From positions 62,001-126,000 of the forward strand of contig NZ_BMSF01000003.1 in assembly GCF_014649015.1 (NCBI RefSeq): DNA of 64,000 nucleotides, in the 5' to 3' direction. This DNA is from Streptomyces narbonensis (GTDB lineage Bacteria; Actinomycetota; Actinomycetes; Streptomycetales; Streptomycetaceae). The notes beneath the pieces were generated by a model that ran no database searches, was not told where the DNA came from, and saw only the letters and a program-made list of their open reading frames with translations. Both the position numbers and the translations under genes were made by a program. The stretch's first letter is position 1. The number at the start of each line of letters is the position of its first letter. Positions 8,515-17,441 of the stretch are shown in pieces.

Positions 8515-9234
8515 TCAGCTCGCGCGCCAGTACCCGAGCGCGTGGACGCGCTCCTTCGGCAGGGCGAGCTCCTTGCGGGCGTACGCGGCGAGGGTGCGGG
8601 TCGTCGTCGTGTCGCAGGCGATCCAGACGTAAGAGGCGGCGTCCGCGAGTTCGGGCAGCTCGGCCTTCACCCGGGCGACGAGATCGGCGCCACCGCCCTG
8701 GCGCGGGACCCGGCGCAGCTCGTGGTGCGCGGGGTCGAGCCGGACCGGCAGCTCCTCGTCGGAGGCGTGCTGCGTCTCGAACCAGACGGTGGCGGGGACC
8801 CCGGGGAGCGCGTCGAGCAGGGAGTTGACGGCGGGCAGCGAGGCCGGGTCGCCGACCACGAGCAGGCGCGCGGGGAGCGGGTCGGGCGCCTCGAAGCCGG
8901 TGCCCTGGAGCGTGGCCTCCACGGAGTCGCCGGCGGCGCAGGAGCGGGCCCAGTGGCTGGCGATGCCGTCGTGGAGGGCGAATTCGAGGCTGAAGGTGCC
9001 CGCGGCCGGGTCGGGGTCGACCAGGGTGTACGCGCGCTGGTGCGGCTTGCCCGCGTCGTCGAACCAGAGGCGCACCCACATCGTCGGGTGGACGCCCGCC
9101 GCGGCGAGCAGGCCGCCGTCCGTGAAGTGCACCCTGCGGTAGTCCTCGGTGACCTGCTCGGCCCCCGTCACCGTGAACGTGAAGTCCTTGCCGCGGAACA
9201 GCTTGAGGACCGCCCCCTGCCAGCCATGCCCCAC
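8515..9234 (-). CDS. Siderophore-interacting protein (FAD/NAD(P)H ferric-siderophore reductase)
   Basis: 239 residues of the SIP/ViuB family: cytoplasmic flavoproteins that reduce ferric siderophores to release iron. The N-terminal FAD-binding barrel includes the HQRAYTLVDPD segment (RxYT flavin motif). The C-terminal nucleotide domain includes LLVVGDPASLPAVNSLL and a terminal DTTTTRTLAAYARKEL. The GTG start at 9234 follows GGGGAGGAG. A 19-bp iron box lies about 35 bases upstream and is shared with the divergent penicillin-acylase gene, so expression should rise on iron starvation. Confidence 0.9.
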   Translation of the reverse strand: MGHGWQGAVLKLFRGKDFTFTVTGAEQVTEDYRRVHFTDGGLLAAAGVHPTMWVRLWFDDAGKPHQRAYTLVDPDPAAGTFSLEFALHDGIASHWARSCAAGDSVEATLQGTGFEAPDPLPARLLVVGDPASLPAVNSLLDALPGVPATVWFETQHASDEELPVRLDPAHHELRRVPRQGGGADLVARVKAELPELADAASYVWIACDTTTTRTLAAYARKELALPKERVHALGYWRAS

Positions 9235-9268
9235 CGTGATCTCCTCCCCTGGAGTCCTGTAGATTTAC

Positions 9269-9287
9269 TTAGGTCAGCCTAACCTAA
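9269..9287. promoter_or_regulatory. Iron box (DmdR/IdeR-type operator)
   Basis: TTAGGTCAGCCTAACCTAA differs at two positions from the 19-bp consensus TTAGGTTAGGCTAACCTAA as I remember it. It lies between divergent starts at 9234 (minus) and 9325 (plus), so one Fe(II)-regulator site can repress both directions. Confidence 0.9.
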
Positions 9288-9324
9288 GGTTCCGGAAAAC
9301 GTACGGACGAGATCGGGGTCTTTC

Positions 9325-11514
9325 GTGAGCATCGAGGTCTACCGGGACGCCTGGGGCGTCCCCCATCTGCGCGCCGCGGACCCGGAGGAACTCGCCTTCG
9401 CCCAGGGGCGGGTCACCGCCCGCGACCGCGCCTGGCAGCTGGAGGTCGAGCGGCACCGGGCCCAGGGCACCACGGCCGCCTTCCTCGGCGCCGCCGAGCT
9501 CGGCTGGGACACCTTCGTCCGCCGGGCCCGGATCGCCGACACCGCCCGCCGCTGCCTCGAACGGTTGGAGGCCTCCGACGCACCGACGGCCGCATGGGTC
9601 CGGGCCTACGTGGACGGGGTCAACGACGGCCTGGCGGACGGGGCCTCGCGCGCGCCCGAGTTCGCGGAGACCGGCCTCGCGCCCGGGCGGTGGGAGCCGT
9701 GGACCCCACTGGCCGTCTGGCTCTCCACCCACATCCTCTTCGCCGGCTTCCCCACCAAGCTGTGGCGGGAGGAGGTCGCCCGGCGGCTCGGCGAGGAGTG
9801 GACGGAGCTCTTCGCGACGGACGGTCCCGGCACGGCGGGCTCCAACGGCTGGGTGGTCTCCGGCGAGCGGACCGCGAGCGGCGCGGCCCTGGTGGCCGGC
9901 GACCCGCACCGGTTCATCGAGGCCCCGGGCGTCTACCAGCAGATCCGGCTCGCCTGCCCCTCGTACGACGTGGTGGGGCTCGCCGTGCCCGGCATCCCCG
10001 GGCTCGCCCACTTCGGCCACACCGGCTCGGTCGCCTGGGCGATCACCAACGCCATGGCCGACTACCAGGACCTGTACCGGGAGCGGCTCCGACGGCTGCC
10101 GGACGGGGGCGTGGAGGCGCTCGGCCCGGAGGGCTGGACCCCGGCCGCCGCGCACACGGAGACGATCGAGGTCGCGGGCGGGGAGCCGGTCGTGATCGAG
10201 GTGGTCGAGACGGACCGCGGCCCGGTGATCATCGACGGGGACGGCGGGCAGCAGGCCCCGAGCGCCGACAGTGACGCCTCGGACGCCGACGCAGACGCCT
10301 CGGACACCGGCACCGACGTCTCGGACACCGACGCCGGCGCCTCGGACGCCGACACAGACCTCTCGGACACCCGCGCCTGGGAGGCCGTCAGTCTGCGGTA
10401 TCCGCCGCGCGTCACCGGGGAGCTCGGCTTCGGGGTGCTGCCCGCGCTGCTGCGCGCCCGGACCGTCGGGGACGTCGACGCGGCCGTCGACGGGTGGGTC
10501 GAGCCGGTGAACGTGCTCCAGGCCGCCGACACCCGCGGCGGGCTGCTGCACCGGGTCGCCGGGCACGTGCCCGTACGCGACCGGGCCAACTCCCTACGCA
10601 TCGTGCCGGCCTGGGACCGGACCCACGACTGGGCGCCCGAGCCCGCGCCGCTCCCCCGCGCCCAGGTCGGCGGGCACGCCGTCATGGCCAACGCCCGGGG
10701 GCTCGCCGCGCCCCTCGGCATCGAGTTCGCGCCGCCGCACCGCGCGGCCCGGATCGGCGAGCTCCTCGACGCCTCGGCGGAGTGGACCCCCGAGAGCACG
10801 ACCGCCGTCCACAGGGACACCGACAACCCCTCGGCGGCCCGGCTCCTCGCGGTCGTGGAGCGAGCCGCCGACGGGCTCTCCCCCGCCGCCTCCGCCGTGC
10901 GCGGCCGGCTGCTCGGCTGGGACCGGCGGATGGCCGCGGAGAGCACCGACGCCGGGCTCTACGCGGCCGTGCGCGGGGCCGTGGTCCGCCGGCTCGCCGG
11001 CCACGAGGCCTTCGCGGCGCTGCGCGAACCCGCCCCGTATCCGGAGCTGTTCCGCCCCTGGCTGGCCCTCGGGCCCCGGGTCGCCTTCGCCCTGGAGACG
11101 CTGCTCACGGCCGGTCCCGTGCCCGTCGGGGACGTCGACCGGATCGTGCGCGAGGCCCTTGAGGAGGTCGGGGCCGGTGAGCCGCCCGCTGCCTGGGGCG
11201 TGACGCACCGCCTCGCACCGTGGCAGGCGCTCCCCGACGCCGACGACGCGCAGTGGCCGGGCCTCGCCGGGGACCACGACTGCGTCCTCTCCACGTCGAG
11301 CGTGCCCGGCTGGACCGACCGCAGCGCCCGCGCCTCCGCCGCCCGCTACGTCTGGGACCTCGCCGACCGCGAACGGAGCGGCTGGATCGTGCCGTTCGGC
11401 GCGTCCGGGGTGCCGGGCGACGCGCACCACCGCGACCAGCTCCCCCTCTGGCTGCGCGGCGAACTCGCCCCCGTCACCACCGACTGGCAGAACCTCACCA
11501 AGGAACAGGGATGA
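9325..11514 (+). CDS. Penicillin acylase-like Ntn hydrolase
   Basis: 729 residues. Family enzymes are made as a precursor that self-cleaves before a catalytic Ser/Cys and then hydrolyse N-acyl bonds. The cleavage site fits TAGSNGWVVSG, with Ser173 as new N-terminus. GVPHLRAADPEELAFAQG near residue 10 is the usual opening. No signal peptide is visible, so it should act in the cytoplasm. Residues about 313-351 form an Asp/Ser/Ala/Thr-only insertion not expected in this fold. The GTG start at 9325 is 38 bases from the iron box and the stop overlaps the next start (ATGA). An iron-regulated acylase beside an acyltransferase recalls accessory genes (desG/desH) reported beside some desferrioxamine clusters; that parallel is from memory. 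Confidence 0.85.
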   Translation: MSIEVYRDAWGVPHLRAADPEELAFAQGRVTARDRAWQLEVERHRAQGTTAAFLGAAELGWDTFVRRARIADTARRCLERLEASDAPTAAWVRAYVDGVNDGLADGASRAPEFAETGLAPGRWEPWTPLAVWLSTHILFAGFPTKLWREEVARRLGEEWTELFATDGPGTAGSNGWVVSGERTASGAALVAGDPHRFIEAPGVYQQIRLACPSYDVVGLAVPGIPGLAHFGHTGSVAWAITNAMADYQDLYRERLRRLPDGGVEALGPEGWTPAAAHTETIEVAGGEPVVIEVVETDRGPVIIDGDGGQQAPSADSDASDADADASDTGTDVSDTDAGASDADTDLSDTRAWEAVSLRYPPRVTGELGFGVLPALLRARTVGDVDAAVDGWVEPVNVLQAADTRGGLLHRVAGHVPVRDRANSLRIVPAWDRTHDWAPEPAPLPRAQVGGHAVMANARGLAAPLGIEFAPPHRAARIGELLDASAEWTPESTTAVHRDTDNPSAARLLAVVERAADGLSPAASAVRGRLLGWDRRMAAESTDAGLYAAVRGAVVRRLAGHEAFAALREPAPYPELFRPWLALGPRVAFALETLLTAGPVPVGDVDRIVREALEEVGAGEPPAAWGVTHRLAPWQALPDADDAQWPGLAGDHDCVLSTSSVPGWTDRSARASAARYVWDLADRERSGWIVPFGASGVPGDAHHRDQLPLWLRGELAPVTTDWQNLTKEQG

Positions 11515-12080
11515 CCACCACCACCCCCGCCACCTACGTCCACGTCGTCGAGGGCTTCGGGACCGTCACGGTCCGGCCCGTCGACCCCGACCGCGACGCC
11601 CCGCTCCTGCACGGCTGGGTCTCCGAGGAGCGGGCCCGCTTCTGGGGCATGAACGGCACCACCGTCGAGCAGGTCCGGGACATCTACGCCCACCTGGACT
11701 CGCTCACCACCCACCACGGCTTCCTGGTCGACCTGGACGGGGAGCCGGTCGCCCTCTTCCAGACGTACGACCCCGAGGCCGACCGGGTGAGCGAGTGCTA
11801 CGAGGTGGAGCCCGGCGACATCGGCGTCCACTTCCTGATCGCACCGAGCGCCACCCCCCGGCCCGGCTTCACGGCCGGACTGATCGGCGCGCTCGTCGCC
11901 TTCTCGCTGCGGGACCACACCCGGATCGTGGTCGAGCCGGACGCCGCCAACGAGAAGGCGATCGCCCGCATGGCGCGGGCCGGCTTCGAGCTTGGCCCGG
12001 AGGTCGTGCTGCCCGAGGTGGACCTGCCGGAGGTCTTCATCCCGGAGAAGCGGGCCCGGCTCGCTTTCCTGAGCCGCTGA
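11511..12080 (+). CDS. GNAT acyltransferase of siderophore type (hydroxylysine/lysine N-acyltransferase-like)
   Basis: 189 residues. TVTVRPVDPDRDAPLLHGW, ERARFWGM, a His-containing GDIGVHFLIAP and the late VVEPDAANEKAIARM AGFEL region match the IucB/AlcB/MbtK-like GNAT group that acylates (hydroxy)amino groups in siderophore synthesis. The start overlaps the penicillin-acylase stop (ATGA), giving a coupled two-gene operon under the iron box. No NRPS or IucA/IucC synthetase is nearby, so the acceptor substrate is unknown. Convergent with the following amidohydrolase, 12 bases apart. Confidence 0.82.
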   Translation: MTTTTPATYVHVVEGFGTVTVRPVDPDRDAPLLHGWVSEERARFWGMNGTTVEQVRDIYAHLDSLTTHHGFLVDLDGEPVALFQTYDPEADRVSECYEVEPGDIGVHFLIAPSATPRPGFTAGLIGALVAFSLRDHTRIVVEPDAANEKAIARMARAGFELGPEVVLPEVDLPEVFIPEKRARLAFLSR

Positions 12081-12092
12081 ACCCGCCGGGGC

Positions 12093-13178
12093 TCAGCCGA
12101 TCACCCGGCCGTTGACGACGACCCGGCGCGGCGCCGCGAGGACGCGGACGTCCGCGCGCGGGTCCTCGCCGTAGACGACGAGGTCGGCGGGAGCGCCCTC
12201 CTCCAGGGAGGGGCGGCCGAGCCAGGCCCTGGCCCCCCAGGCGGTGGCCGAGAGCGCGTCGACCGGCGGGATCCCGGCCTTCGTCAGCTCCTCGACCTCC
12301 TCGGCGACGAGCCCGTGGGCGAGGGAGCCGCCCGCGTCGGTGCCGACGAAGACGGGGACGCCCGCGTCGAAGGCGGCGCGGACGGTGTCGTACCGCCGCT
12401 CGTGCAGCCGGCGCATATGGGCCGACCAGCGCGGGAACTTCTCCTGGCCCCCGTCGGCGAGGTGCGGGAAGGTCGCGATGTTCACCAGGGTCGGGACGAT
12501 GGCGACGCCCCGCTCGGCGAAGAGCGGGATCGTGTCCTCGGTGAGGCCGGTGGCGTGCTCGATGCAGTCGATGCCGGCCTCGACCAGGTCGCGGAGCGAG
12601 TCCTCGGCGAAGCAGTGGGCGGTGACGCGGGCGCCGAGCCGGTGCGCCTCGGCGATGGCCGCCTCGACCTCCGGGCGCGGCCAGCAGGCGGTGAGGTCGC
12701 CCGCCTCGCGGTCGATCCAGTCGCCGACGAGCTTGACCCAGCCGTCGCCGCGCCGGGCCTCGCGGCCGACGTACGCGACGAGGTCGGCGGGCTCGATCTC
12801 GTGGGCGTAGTTCCGGATGTAGCGGCGGGTGCGGGCGATGTGCCGGCCCGCGCGGATGATCTTCGGGAGGTCCTCGCGCTCGTCGATCCAGCGGGTGTCG
12901 GAGGGCGAACCCGCGTCGCGGATCAGGAGCGTGCCCGCGTCCCGGTCGGTCAGGGCCTGCTTCTCGCTGGTGGCCTCGTCGACCGGGCCGTGCCGGTCGA
13001 GACCGACGTGGCAGTGGGCGTCGACCAGACCGGGCAGCGCCCAGCCCTCGACGGTCACCGCCTCGGCGGCGGGCCGGTCGTAGGTGATCCGGCCGTCGAC
13101 GCACCAGAGTTCGTCCCGTACGTCCTCGGGGCCGACGAGCACCCGTCCCTTCACGTGCAGCACCGCGCGATCGCTCAT
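12093..13178 (-). CDS. Amidohydrolase family protein (imidazolonepropionase/prolidase-like)
   Basis: 361 residues. Metal-dependent TIM-barrel hydrolase: GLVDAHCHVGLD is the first metal motif (HxH), VTAHCFAEDS and DCIEHATGL give the later histidines, and FVGTDAGGS gives the catalytic aspartate. The ends form the usual beta-sandwich, with ADLVVYGEDPRADVRVL at the C-terminus. Start ATG 13178. Substrate cannot be predicted; related enzymes hydrolyse cyclic amides or dipeptides. Divergent from the aminotransferase at 13299, with 120 bases between the starts. Confidence 0.85.
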   Translation of the reverse strand: MSDRAVLHVKGRVLVGPEDVRDELWCVDGRITYDRPAAEAVTVEGWALPGLVDAHCHVGLDRHGPVDEATSEKQALTDRDAGTLLIRDAGSPSDTRWIDEREDLPKIIRAGRHIARTRRYIRNYAHEIEPADLVAYVGREARRGDGWVKLVGDWIDREAGDLTACWPRPEVEAAIAEAHRLGARVTAHCFAEDSLRDLVEAGIDCIEHATGLTEDTIPLFAERGVAIVPTLVNIATFPHLADGGQEKFPRWSAHMRRLHERRYDTVRAAFDAGVPVFVGTDAGGSLAHGLVAEEVEELTKAGIPPVDALSATAWGARAWLGRPSLEEGAPADLVVYGEDPRADVRVLAAPRRVVVNGRVIG

Positions 13179-13298
13179 GTCTGCACTGTACGAGGACGGG
13201 ACCCCGCCCGGGGAGGGCCCCCTCGGTACCCTGATCGGGAGTTCCGCCCGCACCGCCATGCGCACCATGCACCGCACCGAGTCGAAGAAGGCACCACC

Positions 13299-14405
13299 GT
13301 GACCGTGACACACCCGCTCCTGGACCTGGCCCCGCTGACCGCCGCGCATTTCGCGTCGATCGAGCGCCGGGTGGCCGCGCTGCTCTCCACGGAGCAGGAC
13401 GTGGTGATCACCCAGGGTGAGGCGCTGCTCCCCCTGGAGGGGTGCATCCGCAGCGGGGCGCGGGCCGGTTCGACCGCGCTGAACGTCCTCACCGGTCCGT
13501 ACGGGCAGACCTTCGGCAACTGGCTGCGGGACTGCGGGGCAACCGTGGTCGACCTGGAGGTGCCCTTCCACACGGCGGTGACGGCCGAGCAGGTCGAGCG
13601 GGCGCTCGCCGAGCACCCGGAGATCGACTTCGTGTCGCTCGTGCATGCGGAGGCGGCGACCGGGAACACCAACCCGGTCGCGGAGATCGGCGAGGTCGTC
13701 CGGGCGCACGGCGCGCTGTTCTACCTGGACGCGGTGGCGTCGATCGGCGCGGAGCCGGTGCTGCCGGACGCGTGGGGCGTGGACATGTGCATCATCGGCG
13801 CGCAGAAGGCGATGGGCGGCCCCGCGGGCGTCTCGGCGGTCTCGGTGAGCGCGCGGGCCTGGGAGCGGTTCGCCGCGAACCCGGCGGCGCCGCGCCGCTC
13901 GTACCTCTCGCTCCTGGACTGGAAGGAGCGGTGGATCGACGGCGGCCGGAAGGCACTGCTGCACGCTCCGGCGCAGCTGGAGATGCTGGCACTCGAGGCG
14001 TGTGTGGAGCGGATCGAGGCGGAGGGTCTGGACGCGCTGATGGCCCGGCACGCCTCGGCCGCGGCGGCGACCCGGGCGGGTGCGCTGGCCCTGGGCGGTG
14101 GTCTTGAGCCGTACGTGCACGAGGCGAAGGACGCGGCCCCGGTCGCGACGACGCTGCGCTCGCCGGTCGGGGTGGACGCCTCGGAGCTGGTCGCGAAGGC
14201 CCTCTCGGCGGATCCGTCGCTGCCGCTGATCGCGGGCGGCGGGGCGCTGGCCAAGGAGATGATCCGGGTCAACCACTACGGGGTGGACGCGACTCCGGGC
14301 GCCGTGCAGTCCTCGCTGGCGGCGCTGGGCGCGGCGCTCGGCGACTCGGGCCGCCCGGTGGACCTGGAGGGCGCGCGGCGCGCGGTCACGGAGGCCTGGA
14401 AGTAG
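13299..14405 (+). CDS. Class V PLP-dependent aminotransferase (serine-pyruvate / alanine-glyoxylate type)
   Basis: 368 residues. The fold-type I PLP signature is spread over NVLTGPYGQTFGNWL, VHAEAATGNTNPV, FYLDAVASIGAEP (the Asp that contacts the pyridine N) and the Schiff-base lysine in CIIGAQKAMGGPAGVS. GTG 13299 follows GAAGAAGG; a second GTG at 13305 is possible. Probably transaminates serine, alanine or a phosphonate; the exact substrate is not evident. A very strong terminator follows. Confidence 0.85.
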   Translation: MTVTHPLLDLAPLTAAHFASIERRVAALLSTEQDVVITQGEALLPLEGCIRSGARAGSTALNVLTGPYGQTFGNWLRDCGATVVDLEVPFHTAVTAEQVERALAEHPEIDFVSLVHAEAATGNTNPVAEIGEVVRAHGALFYLDAVASIGAEPVLPDAWGVDMCIIGAQKAMGGPAGVSAVSVSARAWERFAANPAAPRRSYLSLLDWKERWIDGGRKALLHAPAQLEMLALEACVERIEAEGLDALMARHASAAAATRAGALALGGGLEPYVHEAKDAAPVATTLRSPVGVDASELVAKALSADPSLPLIAGGGALAKEMIRVNHYGVDATPGAVQSSLAALGAALGDSGRPVDLEGARRAVTEAWK

Positions 14406-14425
14406 CGGGGACGCAGACGCGTAGA

Positions 14426-14481
14426 GGGGTACGTGAGAGGGGCGGAGTCCGGCACCGGACTCCGCCCCTCTCACGTACCCC
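14426..14481. terminator. Perfect 27-bp inverted repeat, bidirectional terminator
   Basis: Arms 14426-14452 and 14455-14481 are perfect complements around a 2-base loop, between convergent genes. It is followed by a C-rich run with a repeated CGTACCCCC pattern and then T-rich tracts to about 14555. The hairpin is long enough to extrude as a cruciform. Confidence 0.9.
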
Positions 14482-14574
14482 CGTACCCCCGTTCCCCCAT
14501 ACCCCCGTACCCCCGTTTTCCTGTTTTCCTGTTTTTCCCGTCCCCCCGTTCCCCGCTCCCTCTGTGTCGTCGCC

Positions 14575-15642
14575 TTACAGCGCGGGGTAGTCCGTGTAGC
14601 CGCGGTGGTCGCCGCCGAAGTACGTGGCGGTGTCCGGGGTGTTGTACGGGCCGCCTGCCCGGAGCCGTGCCGGCAGGTCGGGGTTGGCGAGGAACAGCGC
14701 CCCGTACGCGACGAGGTCGGCGGTGCCGTCCTCGATGAGGGCCAGGGCGTCGGGCCCGGTCGGCCCCTCGGTGGCCGGGTTGAGGATGAGGGTGCCGGAG
14801 AAGGCCTTGCGCAGGGCGAGGGTCAGCTCGCGGACCTCGGGCGCGGGCTCCGTGACGTGCAGGTAGGCGATGCCGATCGGGTCGATGGCCTCGACGAGGG
14901 CGGGGTAGATCTCCGCGGTGTCGGTCTCGGCGATGTCGTTGTAGGTGTTGGCCGGGGAGACTCGCAGGCCGGTGCGCTCGGGGCCGATCTCGGCGGCGAC
15001 GGCCCTGACGACCTCGACGGCGAAGCGGATGCGGTTCTCGACCGGGCCGCCCCACTCGTCGGTGCGGTGGTTGGAGCCGGAGGCGAGGAACTGCTGGATC
15101 AGGTAGCCGTTGGCACCGTGGATCTCGACGCCGTCGAAGCCCGCCTCCACCGCGTTGCGGGCGGCGGTGGCGAAGCCGGCGATCGTCTCCCGCACCTCCT
15201 CGGCGGTGAGTTCGCGCGGGGCGACGAAGTCGATGAGGCCGGATCCGGCGAAGAGCTGTCCGGCCGGGGCGACCGGGGAGGGGCCGACGGGGTGGAGGCC
15301 GTCGCCGAGGACCTCGGGATGGCTGATCCGGCCGGCGTGCATCAGCTGGACGAAGATCCGGCCGCCGCGCTCATGGACGCCGTCGGTGACCTCGCGCCAG
15401 GCGGCGATCTGCTCGGCGCTGTGCAGGCCGGGGGTGTTGGGGTAGCCCTGGCCGATGGCGGTCGGCTGGGCGCCCTCGGTGATGATGAGGCCGGCCGAGG
15501 CGCGCTGGGCGTAGTACTCGGCGACGAGCGCGGTGGGGGTACGGCTCTCGGCCTCGGCCCGGCTGCGGGTCATGGGGGCCATGGCGATGCGGTTGGCGAG
15601 GCGGGTGCCGGCGAGGTCGACGGGGTCGAAGGCAGTGGTCAT
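14575..15642 (-). CDS. Alkene reductase of the old yellow enzyme family (NADH:flavin oxidoreductase)
   Basis: 355 residues. FMN-dependent TIM barrel that reduces activated C=C bonds such as enones. Clear family marks are RIAMAPMTRSRA, LIITEGAQPTAIGQGYP, FVQLMHAGRISHP, VEIHGANGYLIQQFL and SNHRTDEWGGPVENR, the last two carrying the substrate-binding HxxN pair and the catalytic loop. Start ATG 15642 after GAGGGA; an upstream reading adds 11 residues. The gene faces a MarR regulator across a twin operator, so it is probably induced by electrophiles. Confidence 0.93.
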   Translation of the reverse strand: MTTAFDPVDLAGTRLANRIAMAPMTRSRAEAESRTPTALVAEYYAQRASAGLIITEGAQPTAIGQGYPNTPGLHSAEQIAAWREVTDGVHERGGRIFVQLMHAGRISHPEVLGDGLHPVGPSPVAPAGQLFAGSGLIDFVAPRELTAEEVRETIAGFATAARNAVEAGFDGVEIHGANGYLIQQFLASGSNHRTDEWGGPVENRIRFAVEVVRAVAAEIGPERTGLRVSPANTYNDIAETDTAEIYPALVEAIDPIGIAYLHVTEPAPEVRELTLALRKAFSGTLILNPATEGPTGPDALALIEDGTADLVAYGALFLANPDLPARLRAGGPYNTPDTATYFGGDHRGYTDYPAL

Positions 15643-15664
15643 GGCGGTTCCCTCACAGAATATG

Positions 15665-15718
15665 TGGTCGGCCAACTAATGGGGCCGTTGTCACTGTAAC
15701 CCATTCATTGGCCGACCA
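15665..15718. promoter_or_regulatory. Twin palindromic operator between the oxidoreductase and marR
   Basis: A 19-base arm at 15665-15683 and its inverted partner at 15700-15718 agree at 17 of 19 positions. Each arm begins with the near-palindrome TGGTCGGCCAA (half sites TTGG/CCAA), so the region probably holds two MarR dimer sites covering both divergent promoters. Confidence 0.75.
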
Positions 15719-15755
15719 AGGTAATCTTCTGGGAGAGCCTTCCCGAGGAGTCCCG

Positions 15756-16301
15756 ATGCCAGGAACCACCGACCCCGTCTGTACCGAGCCGCGCGCCGCG
15801 GCGCGCACCGGTGTGTGCGGCGAGCCACCGACCGCCGCGCGCGGCGGGCCCGTCAGCCACACACTGGCGCGGGTGGCCCGGATGCACCGGATCGCCATGG
15901 GGAGGCGGCTGCGGGAGCTCGGCCTCTACCCGGGCCAGGAGCTGATGATGATGCGCCTGTGGGACTGCGGGCCGGTCCGCCAGTCGGAGCTGATCCAGTC
16001 CCTCGGGCTCGACCCGTCGACGGTGACGAAAATGCTCCAGCGCCTGGAGCAGTGCGGCCACGTCCGCCGCCGACCGGACCCCGCCGACCGGCGCGCCGTC
16101 CTCGTCGAGGTGACGGACGAGGGCCTGGCGCTGCGCGCCGGGGTCGAGGGCGCCTGGCAGGGCCTGGAGGAACTGTCGCTCGGCGGGCTCGCCCCGGCCG
16201 ACCGGGCGGAGCTGGCCCGCCTGCTCGGACTCGTGGCGGACAACCTGTACGAGGAGGCGGGCGAGGAGGGCGACTGCCCGCCGCTGCCCAAGAGCTGCTG
16301 A
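15756..16301 (+). CDS. MarR-family transcriptional regulator
   Basis: 181 residues. Winged-helix core: QSELIQSLGLDPSTVTKMLQRLEQCGHVRRRPDPADRR-type sequence is spread over residues about 85-130, with the wing containing the DRRAV segment. An N-terminal extension of about 45 residues precedes it. Start ATG 15756 directly after GAGGAG; an in-frame ATG at 15708 lies inside the operator and is unlikely. Expected to bind the twin operator at 15665-15718 and repress itself and the old yellow enzyme gene until a ligand or oxidant releases it. The C-terminal Cys pair (GDCPPLPKSC) is unusual. Confidence 0.9.
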   Translation: MPGTTDPVCTEPRAAARTGVCGEPPTAARGGPVSHTLARVARMHRIAMGRRLRELGLYPGQELMMMRLWDCGPVRQSELIQSLGLDPSTVTKMLQRLEQCGHVRRRPDPADRRAVLVEVTDEGLALRAGVEGAWQGLEELSLGGLAPADRAELARLLGLVADNLYEEAGEEGDCPPLPKSC

Positions 16302-16371
16302 CGGGCGGGGGCCCGCCGGGGTGTGGTCCCGGTGGGGACGCCCCGGCACCTGGGGTCCTGGGGCTGACCTG

Positions 16372-17430
16372 TCAGCCGGCCAGGACGTCCAGGGCGCGGT
16401 CGACGTCCGCCGCCGTGTTGTAGAGGTGGAACGAGGCCCGCAGATTGCCCGCGCGGGCGGAGAGCAGCACGTCGGCGGCGCGCAGCGCGTCCGCGCGGTC
16501 GCCGAGGCCGGGGACCGCGACGACCGTCGAGTCGTCCATGACCGGCGCGTGGCCGAGCTCGACGAGTCCGGCGCGGAAGCGGGCCGCGAGCCCCTTGTTG
16601 TGGGCCTCGATGCGGTCGATGCCGATCTCTTCGAGCAGCGCGAGCGAGCGGGCCGCCCCGTGGTACGAGAAGAAGGCCACGGGCTCGTCGAAGCGGCGCG
16701 CGGAGCGGGCCAGTTCGCGGACGGGGCCGTAGCTGTTCACCCACAGCTCCTCGCCCGTGACCCAGTTGGCGTGGATCGCGAGCAGCGAGTCCTGCGCCTC
16801 CTCGGTGACGGTGAGGAAGGAGGCCCCGCGCGGGCAGAGCAGGTACTTGTAGGCGCCGGAGACCGTGTAGTCCCAGTCGCCCGCGTGCAACGGCAGCCAG
16901 CCGGCCGACTGCGTCGCGTCCAGGAGCGTCCGGGCGCCGTGGGCGGCCGCCGCGGCCCGTACCGCCGCGAAGTCGGCCGTGCGGCCGTCCGCCGACTGGA
17001 CGGCCGAGAAGGCGACCAGCGCGGTCTCGGGGCGGACCGACTCGGCGAGCAGCTCCAGGGGCACGAAGCGGGTCTTGAGGTCGCCGCGGATCGTGAAGGG
17101 GGTGATGACGGAGGAGAAGTCGCCCTCGGGGAAGAGGATCTCGGAGCCCGAGGGCATCGACTGGGCGATCATCCCGCAGTGCACGGCGACGGAGCTGCCG
17201 ACGGAGACGCGCTCGTGCGAGACGTGGGCGAGCCGCGCGAAGGCCGCCCTGGCCTCGTCGACGATGTCGAAGCTGCCCGCGCCGTCGGCGCGGCCGTCGG
17301 CGGTCTGCTCGGCGAGGAGCGTGACGGCGTCGATCGTCCGGCGGGGCAGCAACCCGCAGGCGGAGGTGTTCAGATAGGTGTGCTTGGGCGCGAACTCGGC
17401 GCCGCCGAGCGGCCGGTGCAGGGATTCCAT
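16372..17430 (-). CDS. Class V aminotransferase / cysteine-desulfurase-like PLP protein
   Basis: 352 residues. TYLNTSACGLLP, LLDATQSAGWLPL (PLP-binding Asp) and the lysine in VSGAYKYLLCPRG identify a small group of the cysteine desulfurase/kynureninase-like fold-type I enzymes. The active-site cysteine loop of true desulfurases is not evident, so a transaminase, lyase or epimerase role is more likely. Start ATG 17430, just downstream of a 12-bp inverted repeat (17442-17489). No operon partner is obvious. Confidence 0.8.
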   Translation of the reverse strand: MESLHRPLGGAEFAPKHTYLNTSACGLLPRRTIDAVTLLAEQTADGRADGAGSFDIVDEARAAFARLAHVSHERVSVGSSVAVHCGMIAQSMPSGSEILFPEGDFSSVITPFTIRGDLKTRFVPLELLAESVRPETALVAFSAVQSADGRTADFAAVRAAAAAHGARTLLDATQSAGWLPLHAGDWDYTVSGAYKYLLCPRGASFLTVTEEAQDSLLAIHANWVTGEELWVNSYGPVRELARSARRFDEPVAFFSYHGAARSLALLEEIGIDRIEAHNKGLAARFRAGLVELGHAPVMDDSTVVAVPGLGDRADALRAADVLLSARAGNLRASFHLYNTAADVDRALDVLAG

Positions 17431-17441
17431 GCCCCCACCCT

